Shown: piece after piece, positions 50,162 through 61,652 of the stretch
Layout of the letters: every line of letters starts with the position of its first letter
How positions within the stretch are numbered: position 1 is the first letter of the stretch
NCBI GenBank assembly: GCA_026120185.1
Contig: JANUWF010003367.1
Location: 4,565,228 to 4,629,227 of the forward strand
Reading direction: 5' to 3'
Source of the DNA: Voacanga thouarsii
Taxonomy: Eukaryota > Streptophyta > Magnoliopsida > Gentianales > Apocynaceae
DNA length: 64,000 nt
Translations under genes and position numbers: made by a program
The notes under the pieces: generated by a model
Database searches by the model: none
What the model saw: only the letters and a program-made list of their open reading frames with translations
Told to the model about the DNA's origin: nothing

Positions 50162-51958
50162 TGTTGGGAAATATGCCCTCCTAGACTAGGTTTCTGATGT
50201 AAATATCGAATGTTTTAATAAAAAATTTTATTTTTAGAAATTATTTGTGAATTTATATTTTTATTTGTGCACAATTACGTTTGGAAAAGACCCATTGTGT
50301 TTAAATAAGTGTTTATGTGAATAGAGGTCTTTCACAGTAAGGTATGGATCACAGGCTACTTAACACATAAATATTCGTTCTTAACCGATTGATAAGAATG
50401 GGAATCTCATCATGTCTAGGTTATTATGTTGTGAATTATAAATAAGGAATGACTTATCTTTAACCAGTGAGTAATCCACTCATTTCATGACATAAGCGTA
50501 TTTCGAATATGTAGAATAGGACCTGTAGTAATGGTTTCTTAAAGTACTATATGGTAGAACCCTAAACTACTATCGCTACAGCGTTGACTAGTACTCTACG
50601 ACTTGAGTATAAGTTGGTGGTCTGACGAAACTAAAAGCATATACTTTGATATGCTATAGTTAAGGTTCTATCGTATAGCCAATATACTTGCATATTGGGT
50701 ATGTGTGACTTGTTAGTTAAGACAGACTTGTACAAGATAGTTTCTATACTATATCACCCCTTGTGGTTATCTAAATGATCTAAATATCCAGGGCTCTGGA
50801 AAACATGATTTGGATGTTTGCTTTAGGATAGCTCCTTTGGAAAGCAAAAGCAATTCAGGAAGCCGTGGATCATTGGACTAGAGGCCTTAAGATGGTAGAT
50901 GTCATTTAGAGAGGTGTTAGTACACTTCTTCCTCTCTAAATGTATGGCGATATATAGAAAGGTATTTTAGTTATTACACTTGTAGGTCGGAGACTTTGCT
51001 AACGCAGCATTGTTCTTGGGGTTAATATTTTCTTATGGTGATATTAGAAAATATTTAAAATGAAAAATACAGTTATTTATATGGAAAAGGTATTTTGGTC
51101 ATTTTAGTAGCCAAGGCGGTGTGTCTTTTGGTTCTTAATATAGACCGTGAGTCCTAATTACAGGCTAAGAAATTGTTCTTAAATTAAACCGAATTTATTT
51201 TATTTAAGTAGCCTATTTAATTATTGTGTTAGAATAAAATAAAGGTCCATAGAGAGAGAAAATTAATTAAATTAGTTTGTTGGGTTAATTAATTATTCAG
51301 GGCTTTGGCCCAGTTTAAATAATTAAAGATTAACTTGAGACTAAAGTAATATAGGCCTGTTAATTGGACTAGTTTATTTGGGTTGAAAAATTAATTATTA
51401 ATTGGGCCATTTATTTTGTTCTAATTAGAATAATTAATTAAGTCCAAAAGGTTAAACTAAGAGTTTAATAGCCCTGTCCAATTTAACTTAGGATTTTTAT
51501 TTAGGTTAAACAGGAAGATTGTATATAATGTTGTTTTTTTACGGCCTCCTCTCTGTGAAAAAAGTAGCCAGACGTCTCTCTCTCTCTCTCTCTCCAAGAA
51601 AGTTCTCTAGTCTTGTAAGTTGTTCACCAAATGGAATTAGGCAGGCCATATACTGGAAGACCGATAATTTGGCGTTCACCTACATGTAAAGATGGAATAG
51701 GAGACTTGCAGGAATCGCACCAGAGGTTTCCACCAGCACACCTACCCCGGTTGCGCACATTCCGGTCCAGCCAATTCTTAGAATGAGAAAAAAATGTATT
51801 TTTTTTTAACCTCAGAATCCGTGCAGAGCACGATCGACGCCAGCTAGGGCTGTCGGAGCCAGTGCCAACTCTGTTCGGTTCCCCTGTTCTTGAGTTTTCC
51901 AGTTTTCATTGTTTTCGCTTCCGCTGCGTGCCCTGTGTTTTCCATTTCTATGCCTTCA
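50162..51958 (+). mobile_element. Copia solo LTR, family A copy 2
   Basis: 1,797 bp. It begins TGTTGGGAAATATGCCC and ends TCTATGCCTTCA. Flanks are ACAAT and ACAAA, a 5 bp duplication with one mismatch. Order and wording match the LTRs at 20711, 56543 and 59589. It lies in the env-like ORF of the SIRE-like element. A (TC)n tract at about 51575-51593 corresponds to those in copies 3 and 4. Confidence 0.88.
51684..51797 (+). pseudogene. Short LTR-encoded Arg-rich frame (copy 2, broken)
   Basis: The ATG at 51684 is followed at once by TAA where copies 3 and 4 have CAA. The frame then reads RWNRRLAGIAPEVSTSTPTP, aligning with RRSRRLAGVQPEAP at 61415 onward. Across RRLAG and PE, most codons differ at the third base or use the other Arg codon set without changing the residue. 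The splice-donor-like GT seen after the frame in the other copies is not evident. Confidence 0.4.
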
Positions 51959-52899
51959 ACAAATCCTATTGAACAGCCTATGATCAAACTCTATGTCTTT
52001 TCCCTTCACTCTCGACACATACCAGCGAATCATAAAACCACCCTCAGTTTCTTCCAATTTCCCTTTCCTTAAGTTAGCATAAAATTCCCAGACCAAAATA
52101 GTGTATATTTTCTCATCAACAGACAGTAAACTTCCCCACCCAATATGATCAAACATATCCAGAATATTTGACAGATTCAGAAAAGCAGAATGGTTTACAC
52201 GATAACCACAAATAACCGTTCGGTTTCTCGACACCCAATCATTATACTCAGTCTCGCATTTAGAATTAAGGAAACGAGGTACCTGATTTTCAGAACACAC
52301 TTGTTCTGGAGACAACTTGGAAGAATCATAGTGGGATGCGGAGAAGTTCGATTGAGGAGAAGTTTCCTTCTCTTTTGCCTTGCTTGAACCCAAAACCTTT
52401 TTCTTCATCAAGGGAGACGATTTTTACCCCTTCTTTTGTTTCGGAACCGAAGATCTTGTCTTTGCCATTTGAAGGATTGGAGCTTTTTTTGGACAGTCGA
52501 TTTTTGAACAGGAAGAGCATAGATGATTTGGAAGAGACGGTTACAAAGGTTTTGAGAGGAAAAAAAAAAACTTTGATTACTTTGAATGTCTTTGAGTAGT
52601 GTGAAATAAAATGTTTTGAAAATATAAGTTTTTCAAAGAAGTTTAGAAAGACGCGCAAATTAATTTTTTAAAATTCAATATTTGGAATAAGAAAACATTA
52701 AAGATGGGTTTTGGAGCTAGACCCAATTTGAAACTATCATCTAAAAGGGTGTTTTCCTGAAATGCATTTTGGAAGAGGGATTTGGATTCAAATACTGCGT
52801 CCAAATCAGATGACTGTGCGTTTTGGATGCAGAACACTGTTTCCGAATCCCTTTTTTTTTTTTTTTTTTACGAATCCTGCAAAAAGAAAACTTATGCCA

Positions 52900-55800
52900 C
52901 ATGGTTAGTTATCAAATTCTTGTAATTCTCAAACCTCTTCTCAGATTGTTGAATCTTTCTTCAGTTAGAGGTTTAGTGAATATATCTGCAAGTTGTTCAT
53001 CCGTTGAAATATATTCAACACACATATCGACATTTAAGCACATGATCTCGGATGAAATGATGTTTAACTTCTATGTGCTTTGTCCTAGAATGCTGAATAG
53101 GATTTTTTGCCATATTGATAGCACTAGTATAATCACACTGTATAGGTACGCATTTAAAATTAAAATTAAAATCTAACAACGTATTCTTCATACACAAGAT
53201 TTGAGCACAACAACTCCCGGCTACAATATATTCAGCCTCAGTGGTGGATAAGGGTACACACGCCTGCTTTTTACTGTGTCATAACGCAAGAGAGTGTCCA
53301 AGAAATTAACAATGGCCACTAGTACCTTTTCTTTCAACTTTATATCCTGCATAATCTGCATCAGTGTATCCTATAAGATCAAATGCATTAGTGTGAGGAT
53401 ACCATAATCCATAATCATATGTGCCAATTAAATATTGGAGTATACATTTTACTGTACATAAATGTGATTCCTTCGGATAGGATTGAAAACAAGCACAAAG
53501 ACATACCAAAAACATGATGTTTGGTCGGCTAGCAGTAAGATAGAATAGACTCCCAATTATACCTTTATACTTATGTTCATCTACCTTCTTACATTTTCAT
53601 CTTAATCAAGTTTAATGAATGTACTCATTGGTGTGTTGATTTCTTTTGCTTTATTCATTCCAAACCTTTTGAGCAACTCCTTGGCATACTTAGCTTGATT
53701 TATGAAGATACCATCCTTAATTTGCTTGATTTGCAATCCAAGAAAGAAGTTTAGTTCTTCCATCATACTCATTTCAAACTCCTACTGCATAGTCTTAACA
53801 AACATCTTGCACAAAGAGTCGTTAGTAGCACCAAAGATGATATCATCAATATAGATTTGAACAATCAGTAAATCACCATAATTATCATTTTTTATGAACA
53901 AGGTATCATCAATTAAACCTCTAGAAAATCCTTTTGAAATTAAGAATCCACTAAGTTTTTCATACCAAGCTCTTGCAGCTTACTTTAATCCATAGAGAGC
54001 TTTAGAAAGTTTAAAAATATGATTCGGAAAGTGCTCATGAGTAAAATCAAGAGGTTGTTCAACATACACTTCTTCCTCAATAAAGCCATTTAGAAATGCA
54101 CTTTTGACATCTATTTGATAGAGCATGAAATTTTTAAATGATGCAAAGGCAAGCAACATTCGTATGGATTCTAGTCTAGGAACAGGTGCAAATGTCTCAT
54201 CATAATTAATACATTCTTCTTGATTAAATTCTTGGGTGACTAATCTAGCTTTATTTCTAAACACAGCCCCATTTTTATCAAGTTTATTTCTAAACACCCA
54301 TTTTGTACCAATAATAGGTCGATCATGCGGTCTAGGAATAAGTTTTCAAACCTAATTTATTTTGAATTGATTTAATTCTTCTTGCATGGCAATAATTCAA
54401 AATTCATCATGCAACGCAATATCAATGCAACTAGGCTCAATATTTGAAAGAAGAGCAAAGTTGTTAATGAAATACCGTCTAATTTTAACTCCATGGTTTG
54501 GATCTCCAATAATTTGTTCTTTGGGATGACCTGTTTTGTATTTCCAGTCTTTTGGCAATTGTTGACTCGTGGAATCTTCAGTTTGTTCTTTTTCTTGTTC
54601 AATCTGCAGCTCTTCAATCTCTTCTTCTTTTGTATGAGTGTCTAACGGTAGAGCTTTGACTTGATCTAGCTTGACTTCTTTTGAACACCCTACATCATCA
54701 CCATCTTTTTTTGAAGTGTAAATGTTAGATTCATCAAACACAACATGCATGGATGCTTCCACACAAAGAGTTCTTTTCTTATATACTCTATATGCATTTT
54801 TGTTGAAAGAGTGTCCAAGAGATATAGCCCCATCAGACTTGCTATCAATTTTTTCAAGATTATCTCAGGTATTTAGGATAAAACATTTATATACAAATAC
54901 TTTAAAATAAGAGATAGATGGAGTTTTATCAAACATAAGTTCAAACAGAGTTTTTCTAAAAAAATGGTCTTAGCATAACTCAATTTATTATATAGCAAGC
55001 TGTGTTAACAGCTTCCGCCTAAAAATATTTTGGAAGGACATTTTCACAAAGCATTGATCTAGCAATTTCTTACAAAGTGCGATTTTTTTTTTCAACAACA
55101 CCATTTTGTTGAGGAGTTTTTGCTGCTGAAAAATTGTGAAAGACCCTATTTTCATCACAGAAGTGAGTAAATTCATTGTCACAAAATTCTTTGCCATTAT
55201 CACTTCTAATAGAAATTAGTTTGCATCCAATCGAGTTTTGGATGTGCTTTATCAGTTTCGAAAATTCAGAAAATGTTTCATCCTTTTGTCCAAGTAAATT
55301 TAGAAAAATTATCAACAAGTATATATACATATTTCTTACCTCCAAGACTAGCAGTCCTTATAGGTCCAAACGAATCCATGTGAATTAATTCAAGTGGTTT
55401 TGAGGTAGAAATCATTTTCTTTGGTTTAAAAAATGTTTTGATTTATTTTCCAAATTGACATGCATCACAAATTTTGTGCTTATCAAATTTCATTTTTGGC
55501 AGTCTCCTAACAAGTTCTTTTGAGGACAATTTATTTAGCAAATCAAAAGATACATGACATAATCTTCTATGCCAAAGGTAATCATCATTGTCATGAACGG
55601 ATAGGCATCTAATTCCATTAGCTACAAGGTCATTAAGATAAAACACATATACATTTCTCATACGTTTGGTAGTAAAGATTGTTTCGAGATTTGCACTGTC
55701 AAGTATAGAACAAGAATCTTTTTAAAAAATGACTTTGTAACCATTGTCACAAAGTTGGTTAATGCTAAGTAGGTTATATTTCAAATTATCAGTAAGTAAA

Positions 55801-56012
55801 ACTTGTTTTATAATTGTCAAGGAACCTTTACCAATATTACAAATGCCGAGAATTTTTCCTTTCTTCTTGTCTCCAAATGTAACAAACCCTTCATTTGTGG
55901 TCTGAATATCTTCTAACAAAGCTGCGTTTTCAGTCATGTGTCTTAAACAACCGCTGTCCAATAACCACTTGGTGAAGCTCAAAGATCGTGCCTATACATG
56001 AGAAGGGGGAAT
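52900..56012 (-). pseudogene. pol of the SIRE-like element (PR-INT-RT-RH)
   Basis: Protease with WLLDSGCLRHMT near 55960. The pre-integrase region has NLKYNLLSINQLCDNGYK and WHRRLCHVSFDLLNKLS near 55590. The integrase core contains LIHMDSFGPIRTASLGGKKY near 55330 and TPQQNGVVEKKNRTL near 55080, with frame breaks. Reverse transcriptase includes QIDVKSAFLNGFIEEEVYV near 54110 and YIDDIIFG at 53842-53853. RNase H has IGYTDADYAGY near 53360 and KHIEVKHHFIRDHV near 53040. The end ADIFTKPL lies near 52950. Stops occur throughout, for example after YGLK near 53980. Domain order and wording fit the SIRE/Maximus lineage. Confidence 0.92.
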
Positions 56013-56542
56013 GATTTTTGGTACCCATATTTTCTTGGGTCCATGAAGGTTAGTAACATTTTCTTTGATTTTCCAGAATGTAGCTTTATCGGATTCCACA
56101 TTTCTTTTAATAAGACATCTTGAAACTATATGTCCCGATTTTTCACAATATGTGCAAGCTTTGTGTGTACTGTAAGAAAAAGAAGGTTTAACATATTAAG
56201 ACTTATTCTTTTTATTTTTATTCTCATGTTCATATCCTAACCAACTTCGATTTCCAGCATAGACAAATCTGGGCTTGCAAATTTTGTATTTATCCTCATG
56301 TCTATATCCTAAGCCACTTCGGTTACCAATTTGATGATGAGTTTCGAGTAACTTTTCTAGATTGTTTTTACCATTTATGAATTTTTTTAATGCAATTGGT
56401 AAGCTCATCGACTCTTATTTTCATATCATCAAAAGTGTTAACCATACCTTCAAGAGTTTGAATTTTAACACACAAGTTTTTATTTTCCAGAGATGCATGT
56501 TGTAAAGCAGTTGTGATCACATCTTTCTCAATGATATCACAC

Positions 56543-58454
56543 TGTTGGGATGTATGCTCTCTTAGACTAGGTTTCTGTTGTAAAAGTCGTTTATATTAAT
56601 AAAATTTTTATTCTCAGAAATCGTTTGTGAATTTTTATTATATTTTTGTGTACGAATTTGTTTGGAATAGTCCTATTGTGTTTAAATAAGTGATTCATGT
56701 GAATAGTGATCTTTCACAGTAAGGTATGGATTATGAGTTATTTAACACATAAACATTTGTTCTTGACCGATTGATAAGAATGAGAATTTCATCATGTTTA
56801 GGTTATTATGTTATGAATTCCAAATGGGGAATGGCTTACCTTTAGCTAGTGAGTAGTCCATTCACTTCATGACATACGTATTGCGAATACGTAGAACATG
56901 ACCTGTGGTAGTGGTTTCTTAAAGTACTATTTCGTAAAAACCTATACTACTACTGTTACAGTATGGACTAATACTCTACGGCTTGAGTATGAGTTGGTAA
57001 TCTGACGAAGTTGGAAGCATGTACTTTGATATGCTTTAGTTGAGGTTCTATCGTAGAACCAATATACTTGTATATTGGGTATATGTAACTGGTTAGTTAA
57101 GACAGACTTATAAAAGATAGTTTATATACAATATCGCCCCTTGTAGTTGTCTGAATGATCTAAATATCCAGGGCCCTGGAAAACATAACTTGGATGTTTG
57201 CTTTAGGGTAATTCCCTTGGAAAGCGAAAACATTTCAGAAAGTCGTGGATCATTGGACTAGAAGCCTAAGGATGGTAGATGTCATTTATAGAGGTGTTAG
57301 TACACTTATTCCTCTCTAAATACACGGCGATGTGTAGAGGAGTATTTTAGTCATTTCACCTGTAGGTCGGACTTTGCTAACGTAGCATTGTTCTTAGAGT
57401 CAATATTTCCTTATGGTGATATTAGAAAATATTTAAAATATAAAATACAGCTATTTATATAGTAGGGGTATTTTGGTCATTTTAGTAGTCAAAGCGATAT
57501 GTCTTTTTGGTCCTCAAAATAGCCCGTAAGTCCTAATTAATTTTAGGTTGAGGAATTAGTCTTAGTTAAAGAGGATTTTATTTTATTCAGGAGGTCTAAT
57601 TTATTATTGGATTGGAATAAAAATAAAAAGTTGAGAGAAATTAAATTTATTATCTGGTTTGATTGGTTAATTAATTATTCAGGACCTAGGTCCAGTTTGA
57701 ATAATTAAAAAATTAACCTGGCCTTAAACTAGATAGAAAAAGGCTTTTTAATTATTTATTAGGTTATTTCTATAAGCGCAGAAAATAAATAATTAATATT
57801 TATTATTTTGGGCTCTTTGGGTTTAAGAAAAATAATAAATATTATTTTAGCCCAATAGCCTGGACCATAGGGTTTTTCCAAATACGGTTCAGAAGAGTTT
57901 AAGGTTAAGCCAAACTCACTCTATTGATAACATTCGGGTGTTTAAAATATCAAATCCTGGGGATATTATTATCAAATATCTAATACCATGTTTTTGGTTT
58001 TGAAAAAGATATTCACGTCTCTGTGGGAAAAAAAATAGGAGCAAGCCTTTGTATTTTCTTTTTCTCTCTGCTCTCTCTCGTGAGTTCTTCTTCTTGTTGT
58101 TCTTGATATTGCTAATCAATATCAAATGATCAAGAATGTTGAGACCGTTGCTCCTCACTTTTTGTTTCACCAACAAGGATTGAGGTAGTGGAATATTCTG
58201 AGATCCTGAAAGTTTTGGCATTCATGCAAACAAGGCGAAGTAGGAGGATAGCGGGATTTCAACCGGAGGCTTCATCAAGCAGACAAGAAGAAGTTATCCC
58301 TGTGGTTCAGTCACTTCTTCACAGCCAAAGAGGCTTAAGGCGCATAGAGGTATTGAATAAATGCTTCCGTGGTGTTGTGTTTTCGTTATTTTTTGCCTCT
58401 GTTTTTTTTAGCTTCCTGCGTGCATGCCTTCCTCTGTTTCTTTTTCAATATTCA
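56543..58454 (+). mobile_element. Copia solo LTR, family A copy 3
   Basis: 1,912 bp. It begins TGTTGGGATGTATGCTC and ends TTTCAATATTCA. The 5 bp duplication CACAC is perfect (56538-56542 and 58455-58459). Matches copies 1, 2 and 4 along the length. Lies in gag of the SIRE-like element. Confidence 0.92.
58224..58349 (+). CDS. Short LTR-encoded Arg-rich reading frame (copy 3)
   Basis: The frame starts MQTRRSRRIAGFQPEASSSR and stays open past 58349 to 58526, crossing the LTR end; only the part to about 58349 aligns with copy 4. Compared with copy 4 at codons 1-15, AGA/AGG, CGA/AGG, GGT/GGA and GAA/GAG are synonymous, while L/I and V/F are conservative changes. At 58349 the sequence ATAGAG then GTATTG looks like a 5' splice site. 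No known domain. Coding status is inferred from conservation alone. Confidence 0.45.
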
Positions 58455-60626
58455 CACACATATATGACTCAAGAGACATTTTATTATCATTTAACAATAC
58501 TTCGTTGTCTTCCATCAAACATTTAATCTTCAATCTCATTTCTTTATTTTTTTTCTGGGCAGTTTTTTTAATTCATGAAACATATCACTTACTCATTTAA
58601 ATCAACATGCTTTTCAACCATAGAAATAAGCGAATTAGGCATGCAATTAGATGTAGAAGAGTTTACCTCATTTTCCAAAGCCATGAAGCATATGTTGACA
58701 TTTTCTTCTTCAGAATCTCCATCTTCAGACTCAGTTTCATTTAAGTCCTAAGTTCCCATTAAGCCTTTACCTTTCTTTGCCTTCATGTCTTTCTTCTTTT
58801 TAGATGTTCTTCCTTCCTTACCTTTTGCAATAGGACAGTCGGTAATGAAGTGATCAGTACTTTTACATTCATAACATCGAGGTTTGAATTCAGAGGTTTG
58901 TCCGTTCTTTCTTATAAACTTCCTTCCTCTTTTGAAGTTTCCTCTGTTGAACATTCATCTGAATTTCTTTGTTATCATTGCCAAATCATCATTATCCATT
59001 TCTATGCACTCACTGCTTTCCGACAGGCATGTTTCTTCATCTTCATTTTTAGCCTTCAATAGTATCTCTTTTTTGCCTCTATCATGATCATCAGATTCAT
59101 GAAATCTTTTGAACTTTATCTTATGAGTAAGAAGAGATCCGATCAACCCTTCAGTAGGTAAGGATTTTAAATCCTTGGATTCTTCTACAGCGAGAGTTTT
59201 AGACTGCCAGCTTTTTGGTAAAGCATCTAAAATTTTTTGGTTTTGTTCTCCAAGGGAATAAACCTTCCCGTAAGCTTTAAGACCATTTGAGATATTAGTA
59301 AATCTCGTAAACATATCAGTAATGCTTTCATTTGGCCTCATAGTAAACAATTCATAGTCATGAATTAGAAGCCCTAATTTTGATTCTTTGACTTGGTTTG
59401 TCCCCTCATGGGTAACTTCAAGTAATCTCCACATATCATGGGCTGAATCACAACCACCAAAACGGTTGTATTCAGTCGCATCTAGTGCACAACATAAAAT
59501 GTTTATAGCTTGAAAATTTAGAGTCATTTTTGCATTGTCTTTCATACTATACTCATCATTCTGTTTATGTATTTTTATGCCATCAATCTGTTGGATTGTA
59601 TGCCCTCTTAGACTAGGTTTCTGATGTAAAATCGAATTATTTAATAAAAGAATTTATTTTCAGAAATTGTTTGTGAATTTACTTTTTGTTTGTGCACGAT
59701 TTTTGTTTGGAACAGACCCATTGTGTTTAAATAAGTGATCCATGTGAATGGTGGTCTTTCACAGTAAGGTATGGATCACGGGTTATTTAACACATAAACA
59801 TTTGTTCCTAACCTATTGATGAGACTGGGAACCTCATCATGTTTAGGTTATTATGTTATGAATTCCAAATGGAGAATGACTTACCTTTAGCCAGTGGGTA
59901 GTCCACTCACTTCATGACATAAGCGTATTTCAAATACGTGGAACAGGACCTGTAGTAGTGGTTTCTCAAAGTACTATATGGTAGAAACCTAGACTACTAC
60001 CGCTACAGCGTGGACTAGTACTCTACGACTTGAGTATGAGTTGGTGGTCTAGCGAAGCTGGAAGCATATACTTTGATTTGTTGTAGTTGAGGTTCTATCC
60101 TAGGGCCAATATACTTGCATGTTGGGTATGTGTGACTAGTTAGTTAAGACAGACTTATACAAGATAGTTTCTGCACTATGTCGCCCCTTGTGGTTGTCCG
60201 AATGGTCTAAATTATCCAGGGCCCTGGGAAACATGACTTGGATGTTTGCTTTAGGGTAGCTCCCTTGGAAAGCGGAAATACTCCAGGAAGTCGTGGATCA
60301 TTGGACTAGAAGCCTAATGATGGTAGATGTCATTTAGAGGGGTGTTAGTACACTTCTTCCTCTCTAAATGTACAACGATGTGTAGAGGGGTATTTTAGTC
60401 ATTTCACCTGTAGGTCGGAGACTTTGCGAATACAGCATTGTCCTTGGGGTCAATATTTCCTTATGGTGATATTAGGAAATATTTAAAATGCAAAATACAG
60501 CTATTTATATAGCAGGGGTATTTTGGTCATTTTAGCAGCCAAGGCGATGTGTCTTTTTGGTCCTCGGGATAGCCCGTAAGTTCTAACTATTTTTGGGTTG
60601 AGGAATTGGTCTCAGTTGAAGAGGAT

Positions 60627-60719
60627 TTTATTTTATTTTGTTTTATTTTATTTTATTCAGGAAGTCTAATTTATTATTGGACTGGAATAAAATAAATAAA
60701 TAAATAAATAAATAAAATA
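60627..60719 (+). repeat. (TTTTA)n and (AAAT)n microsatellites
   Basis: Two short A/T-only arrays separated by about 30 bp in the LTR of element E; the other family A copies have shorter versions. Confidence 0.8.
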
Positions 60720-61405
60720 GGAGTTGAGAGAAATTAATTATCTAGTTTATTTGGTTAATTAATTATTCAGGCCCTCGGTCCAGTATGAATAATTAAGAAA
60801 TTAACCTGGGCTTAAATTAGGGGAAATAATTAATATTTAATTATTTATTGGGTTATTTGTATAGGCCCAAGAAATAAATAATTAAAGATTAATTATTATG
60901 ATTCATTTGGGCTCATTAATTATTTATTGGGTTACTTATGTAAGCCCAGAAAATAAATAATTAATATTTATTATTTTGGGCCTTTTGGGTCCAAGAAAAA
61001 TAATAAATATTTATCTGGCCCAATAGCTTGGACCTTAGGGTTTTTTCCAGATACGGTTAAGAGGAGTTTAAAGTTAGGCCAAACTGTTTCTCAGGATAAC
61101 ATCCGGGTATTTTGAAATCCCGGGGATATGTTTATCAGAGATTGAGAGACCTAATTTTGGCTAAATATAAACAACTCTTTGAAAAGAAAAAAACCCTAAT
61201 TATTTTCCTTCACAAGAAAAGACTCACGTGAGTCTCTCTCTCTCTCTCTCTCAAAGGCTCTCTTCTTCTTCTTGTTTTTCTCTTGTTCTTTGCTGATCAA
61301 TAGCGAACGAACCAAGGAGAATTGAGACCCTTCCTCTTCACCATAGTGTTCACCGACTAGAGGTTAGGCTGAGGAATATCCCGAGAGCTGGAGAGCTAAG
61401 CGTTA

Positions 61406-61531
61406 ATGCAAACAAGACGAAGTCGAAGGCTAGCGGGTGTTCAACCGGAAGCTCCTTCAACTGTGCAAAGCGAGGCGATTCCAGCCATTCAATCTGTTCC
61501 TACGCAACCTAGGAGGGTTAAGGAACGCAAA
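61406..61531 (+). CDS. Short LTR-encoded Arg-rich reading frame (copy 4)
   Basis: An 85-codon frame starts here (MQTRRSRRLAGVQPEAPSTV) and formally ends at 61663, but conservation with the other copies stops near CGCAAAG at about 61531, followed by GTATGATC, a plausible 5' splice site. It is preceded by a CT-rich stretch, like a plant 5' UTR. It lies upstream of the PBS, so it would be on the 5' end of genomic RNA if transcription starts earlier in the LTR. The basic RRSRR cluster could bind nucleic acid or act as a nuclear signal; this is inference. Related frames are at 22626, 51684 and 58224. Confidence 0.45.
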
Positions 61532-61639
61532 GGTATGATCTTCACGCTTCCGCATGGCCTTTATGGCTCGCGTTTAATTTTTTTTTTATCTCTGTTTTTT
61601 CCCATCCATGGCTTCCTGTTCTGCGTTTTGCCATCAAAG

Positions 61640-61652
61640 TGGTATCAGAGCC
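61640..61652 (+). other. Primer-binding site of element E
   Basis: TGGTATCAGAGCC, the canonical plant initiator-Met primer site. Confidence 0.95.

Larger units (their letters stand above)
49130..52468 (-). pseudogene. Envelope-like third ORF of the SIRE-like element
   Basis: It lies between pol and the 3' LTR, sense strand. ATG at 52468 opens MAKTRSSVPKQKKG, then a stop, then a readable frame with VWEFYANLRKGKLEE and SRVKGKDIEFDHRLF. The solo LTR 50162-51958 interrupts. After it the frame continues with DVRDDGFQYFELNKFP, GVGRILHHTVSTMIIP, LALAEGRQINFGFLA and VLPFGNLLTKVFRFF. Removing the LTR and one ACAAA/ACAAT copy keeps the frame. The conserved FYANL, RILHH and VLPFG-type motifs match the plant proteins annotated as envelope-like or putative plant transposon protein. 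A predicted coiled-coil region (SLAEKLDLLNSEIQSLGNRI) and a basic C-terminus follow. Several stops. No evidence that it ever served as a true envelope. Confidence 0.8.
56013..59575 (-). pseudogene. gag of the SIRE-like element, split by a solo LTR
   Basis: The readable frame starts at the element-E border with IHKQNDEYS and MKDNAKMTLNFQAINILCCA (59545). It continues through RLLEVTHEGTNQVKESKLGL and ILDALPKSWQSKTLAVEE to a first zinc knuckle CYECKSTDHFITDC at about 58825-58870 and NVNMCFMALENEVNS near 58690. The solo LTR 56543-58454 follows. Beyond it are NKNLCVKIQTLEGMVNTFDD and a second knuckle CTYCEKSGHIVSRC at about 56115-56160. Two knuckles and an extended C-terminal gag are usual in this lineage. 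A stop at about 58955 and frame changes break it. The N-terminus lies beyond the insertion at 59589. Confidence 0.9.
37125..59588 (-). mobile_element. SIRE/Maximus-like Ty1/copia element with env-like ORF, multiply interrupted
   Basis: The minus-strand element runs off the window through its gag. Present are gag (59575 down), pol, an envelope-like ORF, a 3' region with several purine tracts, and the 3' LTR. The PPT block with TTTATCATCACTAAAAA and GGGAGATT followed by TGTTAGCCC is the hallmark 3' signature of Sireviruses. The LTR end near 37125 has the purine-rich TAGAGGGGGGGAGGTGAATA typical of the group. Four later insertions split it: 37345-46658, 50162-51958, 56543-58454 and 59589 onward. 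The 5' LTR and gag start should lie beyond the last insertion, right of the window. Many stops are present. Confidence 0.9.
59589..61636 (+). repeat. 5' LTR of element E (family A copy 4)
   Basis: 2,048 bp, beginning TGTTGGATTGTATGCCC and ending TTTTGCCATCA, three bases before the PBS. It contains (TTTTA)n and (AAAT)n tracts at about 60627-60719 and (TC)n at 61230-61249. Confidence 0.93.
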
